Below are positions 21,346 through 32,609 of a stretch of 64,000 bases of DNA, in pieces. The notes under the pieces are model-generated. The model was given only the letters and a program-made list of their open reading frames with translations. It searched no databases and was not told the DNA's origin. The first letter of the stretch is position 1. Every line of letters begins with the position of its first letter. Both the position numbers and the translations under genes were made by a program. The stretch is taken from the NCBI GenBank assembly GCA_009760855.2, contig WPIO01000015.1, positions 6,600,501-6,664,500 on the forward strand, in the 5' to 3' direction. The DNA is from Cristatella mucedo (Eukaryota; Bryozoa; Phylactolaemata; Cristatellidae).

Positions 21346-22160
21346 CCCTTGCATCAAAGGCCGGGCGCTGCGCCGTCTACGGCACCGTCACCTGCTGCAG
21401 GTGGCGGTGCAACCGTTAGTGGCCGGACGCTGCGCTAATTAGCAGCAGCAGCAGCAACAGCAGCAGTAGCAGGCGAACACAGCATCCCTACCCCCCTCCC
21501 CCGTAGAAAATAAATAGCTCTTAGTCCGCCCGCTTGGCTGCGTAGGGGGCCGCCCCCTCACGACTGGAAAGTCGTTTAGCCATTGGCTCCCTGCCCTCTC
21601 CTCTGCTGCCCGCTCAGGTGGTGGCTCCCGAAGCTTCGGGAAGCTGTTGCCTGTGTGCTCAAGATGGCGGACATCAAACTCGATTGCTGGGAAAATGCCC
21701 GACACTGCAGCAGAGATACGTATCTAGAGAGCGGGATACCCCGTGAAACTAGCTCAGTGTCCCTTATAATGTCGGAAGACAGAAAATGACCGGGGTACTG
21801 CAAAAGTAAGGTCATCTCGCGTGTGTTTGCACTTGGTGGAAACCCAACGTGGTAGCATACTCGTTTTGTTACAGAGATTGCTAACACGTGCAAATCCTGG
21901 ATCTGTATTGTATAATTTTTTCGGCCAACAGTCTACGAAGCGCACAAATATCCGCAGCTGAATCTTCATTCCCACGGTGCCTGAGTTTTTCGGCCCCGTC
22001 TTTTTGTACGCGACTTCCACTTACAAAGCTGCTTGTCCTCAATCGCAGAAGCCAATGCTGATAGTCAACATCAAGCCAGCCTCTCCGTAGCCGAACTTAT
22101 CGAAATTTGTTTTTGTTTTTGCAATTCTCTTCTCGTGACAGCACTTCCCTTTCGTTCTCA
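21346..22160. other. Intergenic, nothing recognised
   Basis: Mixed composition with CAG-rich bits at 21440-21475; no supported gene. Confidence 0.55.
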
Positions 22161-22164
22161 TGTT

Positions 22165-23128
22165 GTAATAATAATACGAATAATACATTTGATATAGCGC
22201 CCTCAGAGAGCTCAATCTCTTTCTAGGCGCTTTACAAATGCTCCGAGGAAGCACGAACGAATGGTTAGTGGTAGCATGCTCAATGGCAACAGGCATAACA
22301 TAGTTAGGGGTGACTTGCACTGTGTCAGCATGCAAATATGATTAGTGGCAGCATGGTTAAGCATGTAAAGAACGAATCATACGGACCCACTAAATGCTGT
22401 GATAAGTAGACACGTTTTTAGTTTCTTTTTAAATGTGGTCAAGTCAGGAGATGTCACGACGCAAGTCGGAAGTGAGTTCTAGGCTTGGGAGCCTACGAAC
22501 TAAAGTCACGGTCTCCAAAAGGTTTGAGGTTTGTACGAGGATTAGATTCCTAAAAGCGAGTGGTAAGATGCTTAGCCTGGTCGGGGAGTAGATCTGATTG
22601 GTAGGCTGGAGCCAAAGAATGAAGGTAACTGAAAGAGTGACAGAACCTTAAATATAAATATAAATATAATTCATTTATATAGCGACCCAAGAGAACTGAA
22701 TCTCTATTCAGGCGCTTCACATATGCCTCGGGGCTTGAGCCCACCTAGAAGTCGATGCATTGCTTGACTGGGCACCAATGCAGGTCGGCAAGAAGTGGTG
22801 TGATGTGGCAACTCCGACGCCCACTACAGACAAACCTAGTCACAAAGTTGTGTACAAGCTGTAAGCGTCTGATTGCATAGGTCATTAGACCAGTAAGCAG
22901 TGCGTTACAGAAGTCGAGACGGGAGGCCGCAAATGTCTTGACCGATTTAGATGCGGTACCCCAGTCGAAGCAGGCATGAATTTTAGCAATGTAATGTAGC
23001 TGAAAGCAGGCCGACTTGACCGTGGAGCTGATGTGGTCGTCTAGTGAAAAGTCACTTTGGAACAGGGCCCCGAGATATCGTGCAGGTTCAACAGGAGACA
23101 TGCTGGCAGAGCCGAATGCGAGCAGCGG
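22165..23128 (-). mobile_element. LINE-B copy, 5'-truncated, interrupted by SINE-1
   Basis: Minus-strand (ATT)n tail at 22165, 3' UTR, then the C-terminal coding region ([37 protein letters not shown]). A SINE-1 piece sits at 22652-22744. The 5' edge abuts LINE-A sequence. Confidence 0.8.
22652..22744 (-). mobile_element. Truncated SINE-1 inside LINE-B
   Basis: Only the B box onward is present (GGGCTCAAGCCCCGAGGCAT, tail, ATATTTATATTT end). LINE-B coding sequence resumes on each side (GACTTCTA / AAGGTTCTGTCAC). Confidence 0.75.
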
Positions 23129-23129
23129 A

Positions 23130-23250
23130 AGAGCTTTACTCCGTATCTGTTGATTAACAGGAAGCCATCCGTGCTCCTTCAGCGTAGGAGACACAAGGCT
23201 GAAACTCTGAGATTTCTAACCAGCCTTGCTGCAGTATTCGTCGCCATCTG
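23130..23250 (-). mobile_element. LINE-A fragment joined to LINE-B
   Basis: Sense strand reads like LINE-A (CTGCAGCAAGGCTGGTTAG, CTGAAGGAGCACGGATGGCT, ACAGATACGGAGTAAAGCTC). It lies directly upstream of the LINE-B copy in the same orientation. Confidence 0.6.
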
Positions 23251-23456
23251 CAGGAGCCAGATGCAAGTAGTCAGTTTTCTTCGGCAGCCGACGAACTACC
23301 TGGCCAGGTCCAGTCTTGGCCGGCGCGAAGTTTTCGGCGACGCCAGAAAATGATTCGGCAGATTTACATATCCGGACGACTCAAGTAAAAAAAAAGCGAC
23401 GCAGCAGTGCAGGACCGAGTAGGACTCCCTAATGAATTTCATCGACTGCGACGGTA

Positions 23457-23513
23457 GTCGCTCTCGCTCTCGCTCTCGTTCTCGCTCTCGCTCTCGCTCT
23501 CGTTCTCGCTCGT
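23457..23513. repeat. (CTCTCG)n simple repeat
   Basis: Hexamer CTCTCG with TTCTCG variants, about nine units. Confidence 0.9.
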
Positions 23514-23514
23514 G

Positions 23515-24278
23515 AGTTAATGCGAGCGGCACAGCAGAGCGCTACAGCTACCGGTATCGAGTGTACCGGCATCGGCGCATCGAGCAGGTTCTCCGTGAGA
23601 AACCAATCAACGCTTCGTGTGCTGCGAAGCTTTTACCAGTCCAAGGACAGGTACGTCCGTCTTAGATAGATAGCGTGGAATTTGCGATACGAAACCGAGA
23701 AGAGCTGAAATCGAGAACCTGCTACAGCTAGTCAGACATGGAATTAGGAACTAGCAAGACGCGCTTTGGAAACTTTCCGCGCCGTCTGGCCGCCGTTGTG
23801 CGCCGGCAGTAAGGTTTGCGGCGTGCTGCAAAAAAAGCAGAAATAGTGTGCGAAACTGTAGGATATTAATAGCAAAGCAAAGAAATCGAAGCGCTTCACA
23901 ATGTCTTCAGCAAGCTCGAGTACAATCCACTACGTATTGAAACGAAAGCTCGATTAATCAGACTAACTGCGACTGTGGAGACATTTACTATTCGCAATTT
24001 CTGAATTAAAATGGCGCAAAACCGGCTACGCGATTATGCACAGTTAGTCAGCATAGAAGCCGTAGCCAAGGACTTGGCAGTCAGCGGTGCTCCAGAGGTT
24101 GAGCTGTATTGTGCTCTGGGCTTTGGGCTGTAGGAGATTTGATGTACGCCGTAGCTGGTTCTGGAAGCCTGTAACTCTCCGTCGCTGAGGGAATAGACTT
24201 CTCTACACAAAAGATAGGGACTTTATATCATAAGCTACGGGCGTTTTACGTTGCTACCATGTTTGAAGCTACTGGCGG
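23515..24278. other. Intergenic, nothing recognised
   Basis: No exon-like frame and no repeat family match by eye. Confidence 0.55.
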
Positions 24279-24279
24279 C

Positions 24280-24366
24280 ATAGCAGCAAATGTAAAGTGC
24301 CTAGAAAAAGATTAACTTATCTGAAGGCGCTATTATCAATTTGTTATTATTGTTATTATTATTATT
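24280..24366 (+). mobile_element. LINE-B 3' tail only
   Basis: GCAGCAAATGTAAAGTGCCT, then AGATTAACTTATCTGAAGGC and (ATT)n. Severely truncated. Confidence 0.8.
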
Positions 24367-24838
24367 CTACCTTCGCGAATTGGTACCGCACCTACATGTC
24401 GCAAGCCGTAATTCCGTGGCTAAGGCGTAGTTAAATGACTGGCTGCATTATTAAGCAGCCGGTCTTTTAACTGTAACTGCTTGTACAGTAACTGTAAAGA
24501 CGCCGCTTGGACTGATTAATATAGAGCTAACGGCACGTGACTTTCTTGTCCAATGATACGGGCTTTATTGTGTTGATGGCTGCCGCGCTGCTCCGCTGTT
24601 GTTGGCTTGCTTTGGCAATCCTTGTCCGTCATGAGTCTGCAATGACTTAGGTTCGCTGCGTGCTAAATCTGAGGAGTAGACTTTGGCCTTCCCTGGGCAA
24701 CCCCATCCGTTCTATGCTTGCTTTAAATGCTACATAAGCTGACACAGATTAACTATTCTGATCGGAAGCAAAAGGACAGAGTCGGGTATGACGCATGTTC
24801 TTCGGTTTTCGGAAGTAGTCGGGCATTGAAAAGAAAAT

Positions 24839-24987
24839 TCATGTTTACAGCGCCCTACGAAAACTTAATCTCTATTCAGGCGCTTCCACGTGCCACCGGG
24901 CTCGACTCCACGACCTCGGTCATCAAACACATGTACGCAGACCTCGGTCGTTAAAGGCGAGCACCTTGACCGCTGAGCCAAACAAGC
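24839..24987 (-). mobile_element. SINE-1 copy
   Basis: Tail, B-box region and head are all present. An internal duplication repeats ACCTCGGTC..AAA, lengthening the loop between the boxes. Confidence 0.7.
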
Positions 24988-25117
24988 ACCTCTGCCTCAG
25001 TGACTTATTTCCTTGTAAAGTTATGAGGGTCTACGTGTGAGCTGGATCAGGCGGCCCATCGAATAAGGTGAAGCTTTACCTCAGCGTCCGAGTTTAATGC
25101 TAGTCATTATATTAGTG

Positions 25118-25260
25118 TTAGCTCATTTAGCAGCCTCGTTTTGGATAGATGCAGAAGAGCCGCAACGCGAATTACCGCCGCTTGCAGTTGGCAATAAGGG
25201 ATCGCCCACTGCCGGATTAAAACTCACGACCTTGTTCGTGAAGAGCGAGCGTCTTATTGT
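25118..25260 (-). mobile_element. SINE-2 copy
   Basis: Sense TAAGACGCTCGCTCTTCACG head, ACTGCAAGCGGCGGTAATTC middle, GGCTGCTAAATGAGCTAA end. Confidence 0.7.
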
Positions 25261-25434
25261 GTGATGGAGAGATATTATTTGAATAAACTCTGAGCTTAAA
25301 CTAGACCAAAACTTTAATTCTGAACGTCAAAGACATGTTCTGGCTATCTGACGCAACATTCCATGATAGCATCTTAATTGTACCAAATCAGCGCGACTAC
25401 TTACCCAAGTCTCCGCCGTGCGATAAAACTGCTC

Positions 25435-25562
25435 GTACTTCACGATTCGGGTCTTAGGTTCGGCCCTGCCGCAGGCAATTCTAAATTGCCCATTGCAAGT
25501 AGGGTAACAGCCACTCAGGGTCCCCTGCTGCTACATAAATGAGGCTATTCGATTACCTCACC
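25435..25562 (+). mobile_element. Diverged SINE-2 copy
   Basis: CTTCACGATTCGGGTCTTAG, TTCGGCCCTGCCGC, AACAGCCACTCAGGGTCCCC and TACATAAATGAGGCTATTCG follow the SINE-2 order. Confidence 0.6.
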
Positions 25563-26099
25563 TTTAACACGTACTCATTTACTTTTACTTTACAAGTAGG
25601 GTTTTCGGAAATAGAAATATAATTAACCTCCTTTTCTATACCTGATATTAAACTTACATTAAATCATATCTTAAAACCGTACAATCAACTAAAATTGTAA
25701 TTGCTAATTCCACGCCCCGATGGCAAATCTCTGGCCGATCGGCCGATTTTCTGGCACACTGGGTCTTTTGCTTCCATTCTTCAATAATGCCCGACAACTA
25801 TCCCAAGCCGCAAATAAATTCCTCATTATGAAACTTCTCTGTGGGTAGGCTTCTTTTTCGCTCAAAAAAGCGAAACTTCTGCTCAAAATTTAATCAAGTG
25901 CTTTAAGACGCCTTCTAGAAACCCAGCCAATTTCAGAAAGTTAGAGGAGAAACTCATATTTCGCTATCATTTCCTGGCAAAACCTCTTGAAACGTGCACT
26001 ATTGACAAGGTGATAATTCCGATACAAGGCCCTGGAGTCACCTTCATAGATTTTATTGAAAGACTGAGATTTTCTAGCCAAGATGCCACTTTGGAAGAG

Positions 26100-26314
26100 T
26101 AGGTTGCATGCTGCCACTAACCGCACTTGCATGCTGACCCTCTGCATGTCACTGTCCTGTCGCGGTCCTGTGCATGTCACCATGATATTCATGTTGTTTA
26201 TCAAGCATGATACAACTCACCATTCGATCGCGTTTCCTTTGCAGCAAATTTAAAGTGCCAATAGAGAGATTGGTTTCTCTGAGAGCGTTATATCAAGTGT
26301 ATTCTTATTATTAG
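26100..26314 (+). mobile_element. LINE-B 3' UTR fragment
   Basis: GCATGCTGCCACTAACCGCA, GCAGCAAATTTAAAGTGCC, GAGAGATTGGTTTCTCTGAG and an ATT end. Confidence 0.8.
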
Positions 26315-27555
26315 GTTGGAGGCTGGCATTTACGCAAGCATTCCAGTTTTAGGGGCAGTGCTTCAGTGAGATTGAATCAAGAGTGAGAAGTCTTACTAAT
26401 TACTCAGCAGGCCACGTTAAAAATTAAATATTACTCGCAATAATCTCCTTCCCGATATAGACTGCATTATTCATAAAGACCTTATTATGAATGACCTCAT
26501 TGAATTGAGGGCGGAAGTAATGTTACGAAATTAAATCAAATCGAAGGGCGTTGGAGAATAATAGTGTTGGTGGAAACAGTCCTATATTTGTTGGTTAAAT
26601 CAAGTTACAGTTACTCGGATTTAGTTTGCCACAGCAGACCTTCGTCGTGAGCTACGGTTTTCAGCATGTATTTCTATCGAAATAAAAATTTGAAGTTAAC
26701 AAAGGCGAGCCGGTTACCTTATCAAAGACCAATCCATAATTTTTTCATATTATTCAAGCCAAACAAAAGCAATCGTCTTATTCAAATGAACTTGTGAGCA
26801 GAATCAAGTTTTTTTTAATTCACACATGATAACTTATATTTTTGTATGAAGTGGCCATTTAATTTTGGCATGTGAAAGAGTGAGGAAGGCAATTGTTTGC
26901 AAAATATTTTTATTCATACTTTTTGCATATCACTTACTCTATGAGGCAATGCTTTTCAATAGAATTAAAATAAATTAATGACATGCAAAGCTGTTTTATA
27001 TGCTTTCGCTAATTTTTTATAGGGGATGGTCTATAACTTATACCAACTTCTCAAAGCGTCGTGATTCAAATACAAGCTTAAGACGCATTGTTCTGAGGAC
27101 TGATTGCTGTATATCAGAAGCTTTTCGGGGCGTTCTTAAACTCAATGCTGAATAATACAGGTTACAACACGAGTGCTTGTACTAGTTGGTAAGACTTGAA
27201 TTATGGCCATGATCTCCAACAGGCTTGCAAGAGTTCGCTGCATTGGTTCTAGTGGCTTCGGGCGGCGCGCCGTCGGAGGAGAGAGTCTCCGGTCGGTGCC
27301 CGCGGATGGAGAGATTTTGAGGAGAAGGAGCGGGGCCAGATTTGGGTGCATGCGAAGCTTTTCTAGCAGATTTCCGCCAATCGTTGTCCATGGGCACGTA
27401 CTTCTACTGAGCAGATGCCAGCGCCAGGCAATTCGCACTCAGTATCAAACCCCGCGTAATAGCGCTTCAAACGCGCACCGGCGCGTAAGAAGTGCGAAGC
27501 GAGGGAGTTCAAAGAGCTACAAACTTCAGAGAACAGAGAACTTTAAGAGGTTAAA
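26315..27555. other. Intergenic AT-rich stretch, nothing recognised
   Basis: AT-rich to about 27.1 kb, then a short GC-rich patch at 27220-27540. No start, splice or domain evidence. Confidence 0.55.
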
Positions 27556-27558
27556 ATA

Positions 27559-27697
27559 AAAAAATATAATTCACTTGCATAGCGTCTTAACTGAACTCAT
27601 ATGTATTCAGGCGCGACCACAACCTTGGTCATTAAATGCATTCACCTCGACATCGGTCATTGTAGGTGGGCACCTTAACCACTGGGCCTAACCATCG
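27559..27697 (-). mobile_element. Diverged SINE-1 copy
   Basis: Tail (sense CGCGCCTGAATACATATGAG), boxes altered, head CCAGTGGTTAAGGTGCCCAC on the sense strand. Confidence 0.6.
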
Positions 27698-28029
27698 CGG
27701 TAGATTATGAACAAAGATGACTGTTGGATCTGCTCGTGCGTCTCAACGAAAAGTATAATATTATTATTAGTTTCCCTAATTGTCACAGACTCAAGACCCT
27801 GAGCACTGCTCAAGCGGAATGACTCTACGTAAGACTGGGAGCTCCCCGGTAGTAGGTCGATGCCATCAGGTTGTCGCACGGTGTGCGGGAGCTCAGTTGT
27901 TTAAGGTCAAGCGGAAGAACTCCGCGGTATCAGAGTTATTCCCCGAAACGGCGCGCCACCATCGCCGGTAAGTTGAAAGGCAAAAATGAGCCGGGTGAGA
28001 CATTCTGTGCGGACTATCCGCCTTCTTTT

Positions 28030-28165
28030 GGCCCACGGGTTAATGTGCACGTCTTTGACGACCGAGGTCAAGGTCGCCACCTCCTCCGACTGAGGTCGTG
28101 GGCAGAGCCTGGGTAGAGATCAAGTTTTCTTAGGACGCTATACAAACGAATTCTATTTTTTTAGC
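28030..28165 (+). mobile_element. Diverged SINE-1 copy
   Basis: GACCGAGGTCAAGGTCGCCA and GAGGTCGTGGGCAGAGCCTG, then GTAGAGATCAAGTTTTCTTA, CTATACAAACGAATTC. Confidence 0.55.
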
Positions 28166-28371
28166 TAGCGATCAGCAGCCACTGCTGTAAGTATACTTTG
28201 TTCGCTGTGTTAGGATTTGTGTTCTGGGTCGTTCTTGCCGCCTCTCTGCGAGTCTGTCGACTGCGGCCGCGTCTGGACGCTCTCCAGAGACGCACCTAGT
28301 GTTGCATAAAGCGTGGGCACTGCTTCATGAGACTGATGAACCATACCCTACATAATAAATACAATTAAATA

Positions 28372-28516
28372 TATAAATATAATTCATTTGTATAGTGACC
28401 TAAGAGAGCTCAATCTCTATTCAGGCGCTTCACATATGCCACGGGGCTCGAGCCCACGACCTCAGCCAGACCTTGGTCCCCGGGGCGAGCACCTTAACCA
28501 CTGGGCCAAACCAGCT
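28372..28516 (-). mobile_element. SINE-1 copy, near full length
   Basis: Sense strand: GGTTTGGCCCAGTGGTTAAG (A box), GGGCTCGAGCCC (B box), GCGCCTGAATAGAGATTGAG tail. Confidence 0.85.
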
Positions 28517-28689
28517 CGTATGCCTGCGCTGTTATATCACGTGCCCATCAGCTTCCTGCACGTTGAAATCACTCTACTTCCTTGCAGCAAGTATTCCTGA
28601 CATTCGCTCCTACGCGGCAGCAAATGTGCCCGAGTAAAATGAGGTTAAAACCAGCTCACTAGCTTTGGGCACACTATCTATGTTAGTCA

Positions 28690-29392
28690 GAAACTGAAAA
28701 GCCTAATCCTCAAGCTTGGACTCTGATGGCAAGTCTACTCTGGCATCTGCGAGAAAAGTCAATGTCCTCCTTCACTGCGAAGTTTCATTAGACAACCACA
28801 TCAGCACCGGAGTCAAGCCTGCCTACTTTCAGCTACGCACCATTGCGAAGTTTGGGCCGGCTGAGATAATTTTACCGAATTAAATCCGGTCCACGCATTT
28901 GATTTTGTGAAAACTCGTCGACACATCTGTAGCTCGCTACCACCAGTCTTTCCTGCCTGCTCAATAAGACGCTTACAGTTTGGTGGAATTATTCTGCAGC
29001 CAGTCTTGTCTGTCGTGAACGTCGAAACAGCCACACACCTTGCTGCACTACTTTGGCTATATCAGGCTAGGCATCGCATTAAGCGCTTTCCCGACTCAAG
29101 TAGTTTAGCTCTCTTTCTCATCTATTTCAAATCCTTTGGAGACCGCGCCTTTGCGTTCAAAATACCCAAATTTCACTTCCGGCTGAAGTCACGACACTCC
29201 GTGACTTCAGGACATTTGAAAGACACCAAAAAATTGATAGTTCCTCGCAGCATTCGTTCCGCCTGTGTGAATCGTCCTGGGTGTGCCTATGCGGGCACGA
29301 CACTGTGCATATTATCGCTAACCGCGTTTATAGCACACGGAAAGTATATAGCCTAGGAAGAGATTTCATTATCGTAGAGCGCTATATAAATG
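28690..29392 (+). mobile_element. Degraded LINE-B copy
   Basis: CATTAGACAACCACATCAGC, CTACTTTCAGCTACGCACC, then AAATCCTTTGGAGACCGCGC in LINE-B order with many stops. It ends AGGAAGAGATTTCATT, GAGCGCTATATAAATG. Confidence 0.7.
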
Positions 29393-29814
29393 TCAGCATG
29401 GTTAATATCGTCAGAACGTTCGCGCGTGTGCGCTGCTGCGTTGATTAAATGAAAAATAGAGGGCGTCTCAAGCGCCGGTGGCGCCAATAAATATCTCAGC
29501 ACAGCATGCTTCGTCCAGTGTTTCTCGAACGCTCCGACATTTATATCGGCCACATCCTAGGACGCGGCGGCTGCGGCGACGTCCGCGGCGGCAGGCGATC
29601 TACCGACGCAGCCGCGGCGGTCGCTCGCGGCGGCGGCGGCGGGTCAGCGAGCCGCGGACGAAACCGTCGAAGCTGCCGAGCGGCGACCGTCACGTGACGG
29701 ACGGCCGCGGCCGCCTCGTGTGCATTGTCTCGCGGCGGCGGCTGCGGCGGCGGCTGCGGCGGCGGCGGCAGCAGCGTGAGATTCGCTGCCTTTAACCCGC
29801 AATCTTCGGCAGTC

Positions 29815-29898
29815 TATAAAATAGCAGCCGCTAGGCGATGGGTCACCGCTACTACCAACTCAACGGTCCAACGTCGTCGCCGAATGCAAAATGAAATG
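29815..29898 (+). promoter_or_regulatory. Possible core promoter and first exon
   Basis: TATAAAAT at 29815 just downstream of the CpG-rich block. The first ATG follows 69 bp later (29884), with a possible donor ATG|GTAGGT at 29899. No downstream exon found to join it, so function is unproven. Confidence 0.3.
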
Positions 29899-30247
29899 GT
29901 AGGTCGGGCGCGGGACGCTGCCTCCAAGGTCAAGGTGTGCCGCTCGTCTGTACGCTGGAGCTGCGGAGGTCACTTGTCGCACTCGGTCATGTCTATCCGC
30001 ATGGTCGGTGCACTTTTCGGTTCGACTTCGTAGCTGCAGCGGAGGTGAATGCCCAAGTTCAACGCACGTAGAGAGCACTCAAGCTCCAGCGTAAGCACGC
30101 TGCGAAGGCGGCCCGACAGACACACCGCGCCAGCCTCTCTCCTACTTCCAAAGTCACCGAGGCCTATGCTAATAGTACTGATAGTAATAATAATAAGAAT
30201 AATAAAATTAGCGTACGGAGAATTATTGGAGAACTAAATTTCGTTCT

Positions 30248-30325
30248 ATAATAATAATAATAATGCATTCATAGAGCGCCCTCAGAGAAATGAATCATTC
30301 GCTAGCCACTTTACAGGTGCTGTGT
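30248..30325 (-). mobile_element. LINE-B 3' tail only
   Basis: Minus-strand AAAGTGGCTAGCGAATGATT, TCTCTGAGGGCGCTCTATGA and (ATT)n. Confidence 0.7.
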
Positions 30326-30634
30326 GTACAGCAATACCGGTTGTTTGGTGGTAACATCCGCAAGCAGCAGGCATAGTGTAAACAGGTACACGCACACGCG
30401 ATGGACGTTCGAGGCACTTTACGTACGCTTAAGGAGGTCTCGAAAGAGGCTCCACGTCCGGAAGGGGTGGGGTTAGAAGCGGCGCAATTGCAGTGCGAGC
30501 CCGCGTGCGGCCGAGACGAGAATCGATTGCAGCGCACTCTCGGTCAGCGCGGCACTGCGGCGCTCGCTTCTGACGTCAGCTCAAGACGACGCCGGCCAGC
30601 AGCAGCAGCAGCAGCCGCCGCCGCCGCCGCTTAC

Positions 30635-30752
30635 CCCGCCGGCTCGCGGCAGATTGCGACGGCCGCGTGGGGGCAGACGAAGTAGCGATACGCCCTCTTG
30701 CGCACCAGCTCGACGCGGCTCTCGATCGTCGCCTCGATGCCTGCCGCACGCC
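30635..30752 (-). CDS. Candidate orphan exon
   Basis: Bounded by GGCTTGCAG|GG and GGCGGG|GTAAGC on the minus strand, phase 1 in and 2 out. The frame reads IEATIESRVELVRKRAYRYF then VCPHAAVAICREP, with strong G/C third positions like the TSPN exon of the downstream-numbered gene. No domain recognised. The (GGC)n run right after the donor mirrors the arrangement at the TSPN exon. Confidence 0.35.
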
Positions 30753-30802
30753 CTGCAAGCCACGTGCACGCACCCCACGTGCAGCAGCAGCCGCCGCCGC
30801 CG

Positions 30803-30837
<35 letters not shown>

Positions 30838-31548
30838 GGCTGGCAACGGCGTCTCAGCGCCGGTCGCGTCGGCGTCGCGGACGCCAGCGCCTGGTGCGAT
30901 AGTGCAAGGCGCAGCGGGCAAACTGGTCGAGCCATCGAGCGCGGGCGGGGGGGGGGCTCTCGCGCGTCTCGCTCCGGCTCACCGAAACTCGCAGTGGCGT
31001 CCCCAGTGACCGAGAGGACACGAGCAAACGTCGTTGTCGATACAGAGACCGCCGTTTAAGCACGCTCGCTCGCCTCGACATTTGTGCGGCTGGACTTCTG
31101 CGGTAAAAGGCGAGCGGGTCAGTCGCTGCAGCTAAGCGCACCTTGCCTTGCGTAAGGAAATGGCGGGCTGACTGTGGTATAACAGCGAGCAAATGGCTCG
31201 TAGAGCTATAAAAAATAAATGTACAGTATATATTTTGTGCATATTTTTCAATACATGTTTGCCAATTTGCAATTTAGCTTCTCGTGCAGTCTCACAGTTG
31301 ACGTTGAACTTTGAAGCGCTACAGCTTCGCAGGGCTACGATCATGAACCTAAATGGGCTGTTCATAGGGGCCGCGGTATTCGAACCGCTTGAGAGCTCTC
31401 CCGCGCATGCGCTACGACCCGCTTCGCTGTCGCCCCCGCATTGGCCACTGGCGTATCCGGCGCTTCCCAGCACCCACTCGGACCAGTTGAGTTGGCGTTT
31501 TGGAACGCTTCCAGAATAATAATAATAATAATGAAACAAATTATTGAA

Positions 31549-31680
31549 CTGGTTTGGTCCAGCGGTTAAGGTGCTCGCCCCGGGGACCAAGGTCTGGCTG
31601 AGGTCGTGGGCTCGAGCCCCGAGGCATATGTGAAGTGCCTGAATAGAGATGAAGTGCGCTGAATAGAGATCATATATTCT
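31549..31680 (+). mobile_element. SINE-1 copy
   Basis: Head CTGGTTTGGTCCAGCGGTTA, B box GGGCTCGAGCCC; the tail GAATAGAGAT is duplicated and runs into the AT tract. Confidence 0.85.
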
Positions 31681-31681
<1 letters not shown>

Positions 31682-31728
<47 letters not shown>

Positions 31729-31753
31729 CATATATATATATACATATATATAC

Positions 31754-31838
<85 letters not shown>
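31682..31838. repeat. (AT)n / ATAC microsatellite
   Basis: About 155 bp of alternating TA with scattered C. It separates a plus-strand SINE-1 from a minus-strand LINE-B tail. Confidence 0.95.
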
Positions 31839-31839
<1 letters not shown>

Positions 31840-31843
<4 letters not shown>

Positions 31844-32050
31844 TTTGATATAGCGCCCTCAGAGAACTCAACCTCTTTCTAGGCACTTTTCATTTGCTGC
31901 AAAGGAAGCCCAATCGAATGGTTAGCGGTAGCATGCTCAATAATAACAAGCATAACACGGTTAGGGGTGACATGCACAAGGTCAGCATGCAGATAGGGTT
32001 AGTGGCAGCATGCACAGTGTCAGCTCGCACAAGCACGTACAGGACAAATG
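31840..32050 (-). mobile_element. LINE-B 3' UTR fragment
   Basis: Sense tail GTGCCTAGAAAGAGGTTGAG, TTCTCTGAGGGCGCTATATC and upstream GCATGCTGCCACTAACCCTA. Confidence 0.8.
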
Positions 32051-32295
32051 AGCTAGATCGACCGGACACCGCGATACGCGTGCCTTTGGTAAGTGATTGA
32101 CATGCATAAACAGAATCTGCCCGTGATTCTCAAAGGGGGACATGCTATACATGCGGAATTATTATAAATTCAAAGTCAGTCAGCTTATCCAAACCTCCCC
32201 GTTCACGCAACACAATACCGATGGCTACCCGGCGCTATTGAATAGATTTTGTAAAATATGATTATTGTTCGTTCCGTAAAAAATTATTTAATGCC

Positions 32296-32436
32296 GAGCT
32301 GCTTTGGCCCAGTGGCTAAGGTGCTCGCCCCGATCAAGGTCTGGCCGAGGTCGTGGGCTCGAGCCCTGGGGCATATGTGAAGCGCCTGAATAGAGATTAA
32401 GTTCTCTTGTGGTGCTATGCAAATAAATTATATTTA
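32296..32436 (+). mobile_element. SINE-1 copy, near full length
   Basis: CTTTGGCCCAGTGGCTAAGG, GGGCTCGAGCCCTGG, GCGCCTGAATAGAGATTAAG, TTCTCTTGTGGTGCTATGCA. Confidence 0.85.
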
Positions 32437-32481
32437 TTAGTTATATTCATATAATGTTGTTTAATGTTTCCTCATATACAG

Positions 32482-32600
32482 ATTTTGTTCCATTAACTTA
32501 TAACTCCAAGTTTAGCATTCTGTGGGACAGACTCACCAGCTGGATCAATGGACACTCAGGCCCGCCTTCTAAAGAAATGTTGGAGTTTTTTGTTTCACAG
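32482..32600 (+). CDS. Candidate orphan exon
   Basis: Preceded by a pyrimidine-rich acceptor (tttcctcatatacag) and followed by CAG|GTTCAG, a weak donor. The frame (KFSILWDRLTSWINGHSGPP, then SKEMLEFFVSQ) looks protein-like, but I recognise no family and find no partner exon. Confidence 0.25.
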
Positions 32601-32609
32601 GTTCAGGCA

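Larger units (their letters stand above)
29550..31130. other. GC/CpG-rich island
   Basis: Contrasts with the AT-rich sequence on both sides. Contains CGG/CGC-rich runs (29560-29780), a TATA-type element, a (GA)n run at 30806-30832 and a candidate exon. Could be a CpG island promoter of an unrecognised gene. Confidence 0.5.

Noticed and set aside
23457-23513. CRISPR-like array
   Set aside because: It is a simple hexamer repeat without spacers; the window is eukaryotic.
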